DNA of 13,746 nucleotides from Thermoplasmata archaeon (lineage in GTDB: Archaea > Thermoplasmatota > Thermoplasmata > SG8-5 > JAGLSY01): the NCBI GenBank assembly GCA_023135545.1, contig JAGLSY010000024.1:1-13746 (forward strand). Reading direction: 5' to 3'. Below the pieces are notes generated by a model. That model did no database searches. It was not told where the DNA came from and saw nothing but the letters and a program-made list of their open reading frames with translations. Shown piece by piece: positions 5,689-12,307 of this stretch. Each line of letters opens with the position of its first letter. The first letter of the stretch is position 1. Made by a program: the position numbers and the translations under genes.

Positions 5689-7475
5689 GTTGAATTATCC
5701 TCCTTCTCGGATGCGGTGACTGCCTTGTATTCTGCCAACAGGTCGTATTTTGCCTCCTCGCTTGAAGATTTGGCCAGGTCGAGGAGCAATGGGCGCAACT
5801 TTGAGCCGGCCAGTTCGCCATCCGTGACAGCTCTGGCCACCATGGTAATCATGTCACTTGAAATTGAATCGGGATCCTGCCCTTTCCGTGCCAGCCACCT
5901 GGGAAGTTCGATGAGCAGGCGGTATGCGGTGGATACGCTGGCTGTCCCATCATCGACCAGTTTGATGAAAAACTCGATCTTTTCATCCCTTATTATCAGT
6001 TCGACCCTGTCCATTGTCAAGCCCTGGCCCCCGTATTTTCTGAGCAGGTCGAGAGGGCGGTTGAAGGTCGTCTTCCTTATGCGCTCCAGTTTATAAATGG
6101 GGTAGGGTTCTGGCGGTGTATCGGTATCAGGATACAGCCTTTCCTTGCCGTGGATCACCCTTAAAAACTCATTGTTGCCATTGGGAAGCACACGCCTGGT
6201 CTCCTGCGGAACTCCGTCAAAGGCCTGCTTGCACCTTTCGACCGTTATCTTCAGGGTGTGCAGGACCGGTTTCTCGGAACCTCTGGCCGCAAGGTAGCCA
6301 TCGCCGTCCTGCAGGTTGAGGACCTTTCTTATTCCACCATCGGCCCTGGCATCGACGAAGAGGGAATCCGGCTCTCTCGACCTCCTGATGGACCCTGGCT
6401 TTGCCTCGCCTGAATGGAACATCTCGTCATATCCGACGCCTGTAATTAAATTGCATTTCTCGAATATCTCGAAGCCGAAGTCCTTCTGCGGCTGGATTTC
6501 GGCCATCAATATATTTTCGAATTGCGGAAGGTGGACCGCATAGGCTTTTTCATCCTCGGCCAGTACATCAAAAAGATGGCTTATGTCGACATAGGTGTGC
6601 TCGAAGTCATCTTTCTCGATCGGCATCTTCTCCAGTCGAGCTTTGATCTCTATCAAGGCGTCTTGCCTGCAGACCTCGTGGGCGCAGTGTTTGGGAAGCA
6701 TGGCCAGGTCCTGAACACCCTTCAACTCGGCCCTGTTTCCGCCGTCTATCGATATGTTCACGTCCTGCCTGGCCACCCCGATTCCCCGCCTTGCCAGCCC
6801 GGTGGTCCTGAGGTTGAGGCCTATCATCTTGGCGGTCTCGATCAACTCCTCGGGCGTATCGATGGCATTGTGGTCCGTGATTATCTCGGTAAGAGGCACA
6901 CCCAGCCTGTCCAGGTTATAATAAACTGTCCGGCCCCTGTCCTCTGTTTTAATCTTCCTGGCAGAGTCTTCCTCGATCAGAATATTGGTAATCGGAACTT
7001 TCTTACCGCCCGGCAGCTCGACATGGCCGTCCCTGGCCACTATGAAGGTGCGCTGGAAGCCGGTCGTTATGGAGCCATCCAGATATTGCTTTCTGTTGAC
7101 CACGATCTCCTGGGCAGGGCTCTCGCAGTTGAAAAGACTGGCCAGGTGGAAGCCTGCATCAATGGAATCGTTGTCTATCCAGAAGGGCGGGGTCTCGTCC
7201 ATCTCGTAGGTGCAGACATGGGCATCATTGGCATGGTAGATGACCAAGTATCCTTTTTCGACTTCCACCAGCATGCCCGGGTCGAAGTCCCCCATCTCTC
7301 CCATCACAGCGCGGAAGCGTCTGTGAAAGATGTACTCAGGTGTCTTCTGCAGTTCGGTATCCAGCTCGGCCGGGCAGTGGCAGAATAATTTTCTCTTTGC
7401 CTTCAGCTGATGATGGATCTCGAGGCCTGCCTTGAACCCCAGACCTTTGTAATCTATATTGGCTGGATCGAGCAT
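5685..7475 (-). CDS. gatE: Glu-tRNA(Gln) amidotransferase subunit E
   Basis: Amidotransferase subunit that binds Glu-tRNA(Gln), activates the glutamyl group with ATP and amidates it with ammonia from GatD. It has 596 residues, close to the usual size. The GatB/GatE cradle starts with KAGLEIHHQL (about 15-24) and FCHCPAEL (31-38). YLDGSITTGFQRT, NILIEEDSARK and TEIITDHNAIDTPEEL are further family blocks. The middle (roughly 280-410) matches the AspRS-like insertion that marks GatE and is absent from GatB, and the C-terminal helical tail (about 480-590) matches the YqeY-like tRNA-binding domain. The start has a GGAG ribosome site 5 bases upstream. The leader of 52 bases separates it from tRNA-Gln on the same strand, so both could be made as one transcript. 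TTATACAT lies too close to the ATG to be its promoter. Confidence 0.97.
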   Translation of the reverse strand: MLDPANIDYKGLGFKAGLEIHHQLKAKRKLFCHCPAELDTELQKTPEYIFHRRFRAVMGEMGDFDPGMLVEVEKGYLVIYHANDAHVCTYEMDETPPFWIDNDSIDAGFHLASLFNCESPAQEIVVNRKQYLDGSITTGFQRTFIVARDGHVELPGGKKVPITNILIEEDSARKIKTEDRGRTVYYNLDRLGVPLTEIITDHNAIDTPEELIETAKMIGLNLRTTGLARRGIGVARQDVNISIDGGNRAELKGVQDLAMLPKHCAHEVCRQDALIEIKARLEKMPIEKDDFEHTYVDISHLFDVLAEDEKAYAVHLPQFENILMAEIQPQKDFGFEIFEKCNLITGVGYDEMFHSGEAKPGSIRRSREPDSLFVDARADGGIRKVLNLQDGDGYLAARGSEKPVLHTLKITVERCKQAFDGVPQETRRVLPNGNNEFLRVIHGKERLYPDTDTPPEPYPIYKLERIRKTTFNRPLDLLRKYGGQGLTMDRVELIIRDEKIEFFIKLVDDGTASVSTAYRLLIELPRWLARKGQDPDSISSDMITMVARAVTDGELAGSKLRPLLLDLAKSSSEEAKYDLLAEYKAVTASEKEDNST

Positions 7476-7527
7476 TTCTGTCTCCTATATGATGTATAAG
7501 CCAACTTCATTCAGAGGCTGGCCCGGA

Positions 7528-7599
7528 TTGCCCCGATCAGAATCGAACTGATATCTTAAGACTCAGAGCCTTATGTGCTGACCATTACACTACGGGGCT
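7528..7599 (-). tRNA. tRNA-Gln(CTG)
   Basis: Minus-strand cloverleaf of 72 bases without intron or encoded CCA. Acceptor AGCCCCG pairs with CGGGGC at positions 2-7/66-71, while position 1 (A, 7599) faces A72 (7529). The discriminator is A. The D stem GTGT/GCAC, anticodon stem TAAGG/TCTTA and T stem ATCAG/CTGAT with loop TTCGATT are all intact. The anticodon loop CTCTGAG gives CTG, reading CAG glutamine codons. It lies 52 bases upstream of gatE on the same strand, so the tRNA is adjacent to the genes whose product amidates it after misacylation with glutamate. The mature 5' base and the A1-A72 opposition should be treated as read from sequence only. Confidence 0.95.
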
Positions 7600-7628
7600 G
7601 TTATGAATACTGGCCAACGCCTCAATGA

Positions 7629-7635
7629 ATATAAT
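7629..7635 (-). promoter_or_regulatory. TATA box for tRNA-Gln (and perhaps gatED)
   Basis: ATTATAT on the minus strand is centred at 7632, about 33 bases before the tRNA 5' end. That suits a transcript start near 7606. It is the best promoter visible upstream of gatE, which is compatible with a tRNA-gatE-gatD transcript. Confidence 0.5.
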
Positions 7636-7661
7636 GTACTTAACAGTTATCTATTTGATAT

Positions 7662-8042
7662 TCAGGATTGCTCTGCTGGCTTATGGTATTCCACAGTGGT
7701 AGTGCCGGCCTCTCTGAAGGCCCGGGAAACCCCCCCGATACCCAGTTTCACGCCCCCGAAAATCCTGGAGACCACAAGGGCATGGCCATACAGACCATTA
7801 TTCTTCAAAATCTCTAGAAGAACCTTGCCGGGATGCCCCACCTCTCCATCATCCTTGGCCATTTCGAGATGTTGGCTCTCCTTATCGAACAGGATGGCAT
7901 AGCAGTGGTGGTTGGCCTTTTTGTATTTCCGGCGGTGGAGCTTCAGGATTCCCTTGATATCATCAGGGTCGTCCAATCTGTAAAGATGGGCGAAGAATCT
8001 TGAACGCTGGACAACCAGCTTGGCGGCACCCAATTCTTCCAT
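7662..8042 (-). CDS. IMPACT/YigZ-family protein (UPF0029 domain only)
   Basis: Cytosolic protein of the IMPACT/YigZ family, linked in eukaryotes to control of Gcn2 and not well defined in prokaryotes. At 126 residues it contains only the N-terminal UPF0029 fold; bacterial YigZ carries an additional C-terminal domain of about 80 residues. Family blocks are KANHHCYAILFD (42-53), KDDGEVGHPGKVLLEIL (63-79), VVSRIFGGVKLGIGG (90-104) and SRAFREAG (106-113). DDGE followed by PGK matches the usual DDGEP...AGKP block. The ATG at 8042 has no ribosome site, but a TTTAAT box centred near 8066 stands about 25 bases upstream, fitting a leaderless start. Downstream lies the tRNA-Gln promoter. Confidence 0.9.
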   Translation of the reverse strand: MEELGAAKLVVQRSRFFAHLYRLDDPDDIKGILKLHRRKYKKANHHCYAILFDKESQHLEMAKDDGEVGHPGKVLLEILKNNGLYGHALVVSRIFGGVKLGIGGVSRAFREAGTTTVEYHKPAEQS

Positions 8043-8063
8043 GATGGGAAATGGGGCTAAGGC

Positions 8064-8069
8064 ATTAAA
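8064..8069 (-). promoter_or_regulatory. TATA-like box for the UPF0029 gene
   Basis: TTTAAT on the minus strand is centred about 25 bases before the ATG at 8042, as expected for a leaderless archaeal transcript. The match to a TATA consensus is modest. Confidence 0.4.
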
Positions 8070-8081
8070 CGTTTATGCACA

Positions 8082-8243
8082 GAGTTATGAGTTACTTGAG
8101 TTCGTTATTGCTGAGATATGTACCCTTGAGTTCATGGAGTTACTTGAGTTTCGCTAAGTACGCTCGGCACCCGGAAAACCCAAACTCAAAGCTGCCAACA
8201 TTTTTCAGGCAGAACTCACAGAACTCCCCAACTCATTAAACTC
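8082..8243. repeat. Opposed GAGTT / AACTC repeat clusters in a gene-free spacer
   Basis: The spacer between two minus-strand genes has six GAGTT words on the plus strand (8082, 8089, 8098, 8128, 8137, 8146). Five reverse-complement AACTC words follow (8183, 8213, 8222, 8230, 8239). GAGTTACTTGAGTT occurs twice (8089-8102 and 8137-8150), and ACTCATTAA is repeated directly at 8231-8239 and 8240-8248. The two clusters face each other and could form a large imperfect foldback. I see no coding region, tRNA or mobile-element gene here. Confidence 0.7.
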
Positions 8244-8257
8244 ATTAAACTTTTTAA

Positions 8258-9703
8258 TCATTTAGTGCCGCATTTATAACAATGCCAGGCCTGGTGCCTA
8301 CCTATGAATGAAAGCGGCTTTCTGCAAGTTTTACATCCGTGCCTGGGCCTGTCCTTTTCCTGATATGTCTTGCACCTGTCGCAGTACCACCATCTCTGCT
8401 TTGCGTAATAAGAAAGCGGCTGGCCGCATACCGGGCAGTTTCTTGGCCTTGGCAGTTTTGCCCTGTCCACTGCCAATACAGAGCATTCGGATAGGTTCTT
8501 GCCTGAAGCCTTTACATGGTAGCCCTCGCCGCATTGCCTGAACAGCATAATCATATCTTTCAGATTGCCCAGTTTGGTGAATTCACCACCTGTTCTCATG
8601 GTTATCTGGCTCAGAAATTTATCATCCACATCTCCTCCGACACCCATGATGTTGATTATGACATCCATCCTCGGGGAAAGGCGCTCGATTACAAGTTTCG
8701 CACACAGTTTCTTGTTGTCTGGCTTGCCGTCTGTCAGTATGGTAAAAACCTTTGTGGCACGGTGGTCGAAGTTCCCGGAAAGTTCAATGGCCTTGAGCAG
8801 GGCATCTGAGAGATTTGTCTGGCCGTGCCAGTTATTGTTCATGGAGCATATCGTGGCCTCGGCAATGTCATCCATCTCGGCATTGTTATCATGATATATC
8901 TGTTCAGAATGGGCAAATTCAACGGGATATGCATCATCTGAAAATAGGACAAAACCGAAACTTCCTCCGGGATTTGACGCATGCCAGCCAGTTGCATAGG
9001 CCATCGCCGCCATCACGGCCCCCTCCCCTCGCTTAGCCATGGTTTTTGCCTTAACGGCCTCGGCGATATTTTTTATTTTGTTGTTATTATATTTATCATT
9101 TATATTATTAATCGCCTCGTCTGAGCCTGGTACGAAAAGGTCCTCTGTTCCCATGCTGCCAGACATGTCCATCAGCAGCAGTCCGTCATGCCCCACGCCG
9201 TTATCTGGGACTGGAGAATATTTCAGTTCGAGAATATTGCCGAATCGTCCAAAGGTGTCTGGTCCCAGGCCGGGAGTGGTTCTCCTTATGCCAATGTTAA
9301 CTCCCATCTCATTCCAGTAAAAGCGTGAATCGCCTGTGAATATTCTACCCTTCATGAATTGCAGAAGGTTAATTTCACGCGACCTGACGGCCTGTATGAT
9401 GTCCGAACCGGGAATCTTATCCTCCACCCTTTCTATTGTCAACTCTATGGTATCAACACGCAGCTCCTTTCTGCCGCATACCGAGACCAGGACAGCCATA
9501 TCTTCCTCGATGCCGGTAGGAACTCTGAGACTTTCATGCACGCCGATTAGCCCCTGGCCCAATTCCTCCCTTACATCTGCCACACCGATAATCGGGCTGC
9601 CGGTCTCTTCAATAGTCAAAGCCAGCACAGAGCCATGAGCCACAGAGATCTGAGATGCATCATCAGGATGAATTAGAATCCCGCCATGCACGGTATCTTT
9701 CAC
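8258..9703 (-). CDS. Cdc48-N-like domain + von Willebrand A domain + two zinc ribbons
   Basis: A 481-residue multidomain protein without membrane segments. Residues 1-95 resemble the double-psi barrel of the Cdc48/p97 N-domain (ILIHPDDASQISVAHGS, then LRVPTGIEEDMAVLVSV). Residues about 100-148 resemble its second lobe (LLQFMKGRIFTGD, IGIRRTTPG). A vWA domain spans about 170-390 with a full MIDAS metal site: D179, S181, S183 in DMSGSMG, T296 in GQTNLSDAL and D325 in TDGKPDN. An Asn-rich, AT-rich insert lies at 195-213. Two four-Cys zinc ribbons end the protein (C423, C426, C441, C444 and C457, C460, C475, C478). There is no AAA+ ATPase. A scaffolding or adaptor role is inference. The start is a GTG and uncertain: in-frame codons upstream look coding but offer no ATG, GTG or TTG. 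Confidence 0.88.
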   Translation of the reverse strand: MKDTVHGGILIHPDDASQISVAHGSVLALTIEETGSPIIGVADVREELGQGLIGVHESLRVPTGIEEDMAVLVSVCGRKELRVDTIELTIERVEDKIPGSDIIQAVRSREINLLQFMKGRIFTGDSRFYWNEMGVNIGIRRTTPGLGPDTFGRFGNILELKYSPVPDNGVGHDGLLLMDMSGSMGTEDLFVPGSDEAINNINDKYNNNKIKNIAEAVKAKTMAKRGEGAVMAAMAYATGWHASNPGGSFGFVLFSDDAYPVEFAHSEQIYHDNNAEMDDIAEATICSMNNNWHGQTNLSDALLKAIELSGNFDHRATKVFTILTDGKPDNKKLCAKLVIERLSPRMDVIINIMGVGGDVDDKFLSQITMRTGGEFTKLGNLKDMIMLFRQCGEGYHVKASGKNLSECSVLAVDRAKLPRPRNCPVCGQPLSYYAKQRWWYCDRCKTYQEKDRPRHGCKTCRKPLSFIGRHQAWHCYKCGTK

Positions 9704-9746
9704 AGAAAGTTCTATCTCACTACCCCCATAATCCAGATGTCCTTTG

Positions 9747-9757
9747 ATTATAAATAT
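9747..9757 (-). promoter_or_regulatory. TATA box for the vWA gene
   Basis: ATATTTATAAT on the minus strand predicts a transcript start near 9725 and a leader of about 20 bases before the GTG at 9703. The leader has a run of five G but no clear GGAGG site. Confidence 0.5.
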
Positions 9758-9860
9758 GTTGGGTTTTTATTTATGTAGATAAATATATATTTATACCAAA
9801 TAAAAATATATAAATGACTGGCGCTTCTGATTAATGGGTTGTAAGCCATGGAAATCCTTA

Positions 9861-9870
9861 ACAATATAGT
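9861..9870 (+). promoter_or_regulatory. TATA-like box for purD
   Basis: ACAATATAGT is centred about 26 bases before the purD ATG at 9892, pointing to a leaderless transcript. A richer TATA tract lies at 9802-9814, and a 14-base palindrome TAAATATATATTTA lies at 9780-9793 in the middle of this divergent spacer. Either could be an extra promoter element. Confidence 0.45.
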
Positions 9871-9891
9871 TCACATTAAACCCTCGATAAC

Positions 9892-11202
9892 ATGAAAGTT
9901 CTTGTAGTGGGTGGAGGCGCCAGGGAACATGCGATCGTCGAGGCACTGGATAAGGATGATGCCGAACTCTATGTCGTGATGAAGAACCGGAACCCGGGAA
10001 TTGCGCGGCTGTGCCGGGATATTCTTTACATACCCGAGACCGAGGTCGAAAAGATAGTGGACTGGGCATCTGGAATCGGAATTGAAATGGCAATTATCGG
10101 GCCAGAGGGCCCTTTGGAGGCCGGCCTGGTTGACGAACTGAGAGAAGTTGGAATTCCGTGTGTCGGGCCCACGAAGGACCTGGCAAAACTGGAAACCAGC
10201 AAGTCGTTCACCAGGGGCCTTTTTGAAAAATATGATATCCCGGGCAATGCCAAATATGCCGCCTTCCACAACATGGAGGGCGTTAGGGAATGGCTCGAGA
10301 AGCTGGGCGAGTACGTGATAAAGGATGACGGGCTGTGCGGCGGCAAGGGGGTGAAACTGAGCGGAGAGCATCTGGCTACAATAGATGATGGGGTGGCTTA
10401 TGCCGAGGAATGCATCCGGAAGCATGGTGCGGTGGTCATAGAGGAGAAGTTTATCGGGGAGGAGTTCAGCCTTCAGGCGCTTTCCGACGGTTTCACGGTT
10501 ATCGGCTCTCCACTGGCCCAGGACCATAAAAGGGCGTACGAGGGAGACACTGGCCCCAACACCGGAGGAATGGGGAGTTATTCTGATAATGATCACTCAT
10601 TGCCTTTCCTGAGGGAGAGCGACTACGAGGAGGCACTGGCCATAACGCAAAAGACCTGTGATGCGCTCAGGGAAGAATGCGGCGAACCGTACAAGGGAGT
10701 CATGTATGGCGGCTTCATAGCAACGAAGGATGGCGTCAAGTGCGTGGAATTCAATGCCAGATTCGGCGACCCCGAGGCCATGAATGTTCTGCCAATACTC
10801 GAATCCAGCTTTCTGAAAATATGCCAGGCCATAGTTGATGGAACCCTGAGACCGGAGATGGCCGACTATATGAAGAAGGCGACGGTGTGCAAGTACATCG
10901 TGCCGAAGGGCTACGGAGTCAAGTCACTGGCCGGTGCCGAGATAACCCTCGACGAGGACCATATCAAGACGGTGGGGGCAAGACTTTACTACGCATCGGT
11001 GAACGAGGAGAATGGGAAGGTGTACACCACATCCTCCAGGTCCCTCGCCGTGATAGGCATCGCAGATGACATTGCCGAGGCCGAGAGGGTGTGCGAGAGC
11101 GCCCTCGAATCTATAAAGGGAGAGGTTTTCATGCGCCATGACATTGGCACACCCGATGCCATAGAGAAACGTATAAAAAGGATGAGGGGAATTCGCGGGT
11201 GA
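9892..11202 (+). CDS. purD: Phosphoribosylamine-glycine ligase (GAR synthetase)
   Basis: Cytosolic enzyme of purine synthesis that joins phosphoribosylamine and glycine at the expense of ATP. It has 436 residues, a normal length. The N domain begins with VLVVGGGAREHA (3-14) and contains GPEGPLEAGLVDEL. GPTKDLAKLETSKSF follows. The ATP-grasp part shows KDDGLCGGKGV (144-154), QDHKRAYEGDTGPNTGGMGSY and VMYGGFIA, with the metal-binding strand VEFNARFGDPE. The C-terminal domain ends near KRIKRMRG. It stands alone and is not fused to PurM or PurN. The TATA box 26 bases before the ATG and the absence of a ribosome site indicate a leaderless mRNA. No other purine gene lies nearby in the window. Confidence 0.97.
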   Translation: MKVLVVGGGAREHAIVEALDKDDAELYVVMKNRNPGIARLCRDILYIPETEVEKIVDWASGIGIEMAIIGPEGPLEAGLVDELREVGIPCVGPTKDLAKLETSKSFTRGLFEKYDIPGNAKYAAFHNMEGVREWLEKLGEYVIKDDGLCGGKGVKLSGEHLATIDDGVAYAEECIRKHGAVVIEEKFIGEEFSLQALSDGFTVIGSPLAQDHKRAYEGDTGPNTGGMGSYSDNDHSLPFLRESDYEEALAITQKTCDALREECGEPYKGVMYGGFIATKDGVKCVEFNARFGDPEAMNVLPILESSFLKICQAIVDGTLRPEMADYMKKATVCKYIVPKGYGVKSLAGAEITLDEDHIKTVGARLYYASVNEENGKVYTTSSRSLAVIGIADDIAEAERVCESALESIKGEVFMRHDIGTPDAIEKRIKRMRGIRG

Positions 11203-11205
11203 ATA

Positions 11206-11264
11206 TTTATATTGAAATATAATATAAAAACATCTGGCTATATAAAGTTTTTATTAAAATTTTT
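11206..11264 (+). terminator. Candidate purD terminator: AT hairpin and T-runs
   Basis: TTTATATT (11206-11213) pairs with AATATAAA (11221-11228) over a 7-base loop, starting four bases after the purD stop. Runs of five T follow at 11248-11252 and 11260-11264. Archaeal termination relies mainly on T-runs, so those may be the active part; the hairpin could be a chance result of AT-richness. Confidence 0.4.
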
Positions 11265-11277
11265 AGATTAAAAAACC

Positions 11278-11286
11278 TATATATAT
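11278..11286 (+). promoter_or_regulatory. TATA box for the small zinc-ribbon gene
   Basis: TATATATAT predicts a transcript start near 11308, giving a leader of about 37 bases that contains the GAGGT ribosome site at 11335-11339. Confidence 0.5.
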
Positions 11287-11344
11287 GCCCATGTCTTAAC
11301 CGTCCTAACCTGAATGAAATATCCTTTAAATTGCGAGGTTTATC

Positions 11345-11566
11345 ATGAATTTAAAACCCGATATAAGGCATGTCGTATTGCGGTCCGGCGAGGGCTTTGA
11401 CAGTCAATCCACCTGCCGCAAGTGCGGGGCCGGCCTTATCGTTCTGCCCGATGATAAGCGCAACGGCTATTGTTTTGACTGCATGGATATTCTGGAAACC
11501 TCCAACAAGTTCGAGATTGAGGAAGGCAGGCTATTTTCCCCGAGTTTTAAGTTGGTGCTGGATTAG
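11345..11566 (+). CDS. Small zinc-ribbon protein, unknown function
   Basis: A 73-residue soluble protein with one four-Cys zinc site: C24 and C27 (CRKC) and C43 and C46 (CFDC), 15 residues between the pairs, as in a treble-clef or zinc-ribbon knuckle. The rest has no recognisable motif. The ATG has a good GAGGT ribosome site 5 bases upstream and its own TATA box, which supports a real gene despite the size. It is followed after 124 bases by a Cys-rich protein and a secretion-type ATPase on the same strand, but a second TATA-like tract (about 11612-11618) may separate them. Function not known. Confidence 0.75.
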   Translation: MNLKPDIRHVVLRSGEGFDSQSTCRKCGAGLIVLPDDKRNGYCFDCMDILETSNKFEIEEGRLFSPSFKLVLD

Positions 11567-11690
11567 CTGTACATGCTAGGATTTTCCCTATTTCTATTCT
11601 ATAAGATATCAAACATACTTTTATTACACTACCATGCATTCTACACTTGGCAACAAAATAATCAAAATAAATTGCTGGGGGAAATAGAGC

Positions 11691-12296
11691 ATGGTATCTG
11701 AGGATAGAGCCATAGATGAAATTAGTGATGAGAATGTATATTGCAATCATTCTGTAGAAACGACAATGGTCGAGATGAGGCTGGTTTTCGACTGCAAGGA
11801 ATGCGCACTGGAGGCCAATCTGAAGCAGAAAAGATGCATGAACGGGGTGCTCAAGGCCCTGAACGACAGCCTCAATGCGGATACGGTGATATTGAGCGAT
11901 TATGCCGAGCTGAGATACACTGGCTCGGCTATGAAGATGCTGAAGACCCTGGTAAGGCTGTCAAACGAGCTTGACAATCTCTCGTTGAGAAATCCTCCGA
12001 AAGAATATTTTGCAAATTTGAAGAGCCAGGGGGCCAGGGAAAAGAGGGCGGCCGCTTGCAATGCTTGCAGATCCAACCCACAGATAATATTTCCGAACCT
12101 GAAAAAACTGCTGCTCGAAGATATCGAAAAATTCTACCTCCAGTTCTGTGCCACTTCGCGCCAGGTTCAGGGGGTAAGCCAGCCCGACTGTCAATCCTGC
12201 AAGAAAATGACAGAAGAGTCCCTTGTCTACATGTTCAATCTCCTGGAGGAGTTCAGGTCATTCCTTTACTACGAGGGCTTCAGGGTGCTGATATAG
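11691..12296 (+). CDS. Cys-rich protein upstream of a secretion ATPase
   Basis: A 201-residue protein with nine cysteines: C18 (with H20), C35 and C38 (CKEC), C49, C123 and C126 (CNAC), C153, and C167 and C170 (CQSC). The pairs suggest one or two zinc sites linking the two ends around a helical centre (about 50-115). No membrane segment or signal peptide is seen. As I recall, some archaeal GspE/VirB11-type ATPases carry a related Cys-rich N-terminal region, so this may be that domain as a separate chain; this is not verified. The gap to the ATPase is only 11 bases. The ribosome site is a G-run (11677-11681) 9 bases before the ATG, able to pair with CCUCC through one G-U. Function otherwise unknown. 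Confidence 0.8.
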   Translation: MVSEDRAIDEISDENVYCNHSVETTMVEMRLVFDCKECALEANLKQKRCMNGVLKALNDSLNADTVILSDYAELRYTGSAMKMLKTLVRLSNELDNLSLRNPPKEYFANLKSQGAREKRAAACNACRSNPQIIFPNLKKLLLEDIEKFYLQFCATSRQVQGVSQPDCQSCKKMTEESLVYMFNLLEEFRSFLYYEGFRVLI

Positions 12297-12307
12297 GGGG
12301 AAGATGA

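Noticed and set aside
6522..7388. 288-residue open frame on the plus strand
   Set aside because: Lies wholly opposite gatE and has no domain or start signal of its own. Antisense shadow.
5685..7475. GatB of a bacterial-type GatCAB
   Set aside because: The AspRS-like insertion, the overall length and the coupled GatD with an asparaginase fold identify GatE.
9871..10596. 241-residue open frame opposite the start of purD
   Set aside because: Antisense shadow of a well-supported purD; no recognisable motif.
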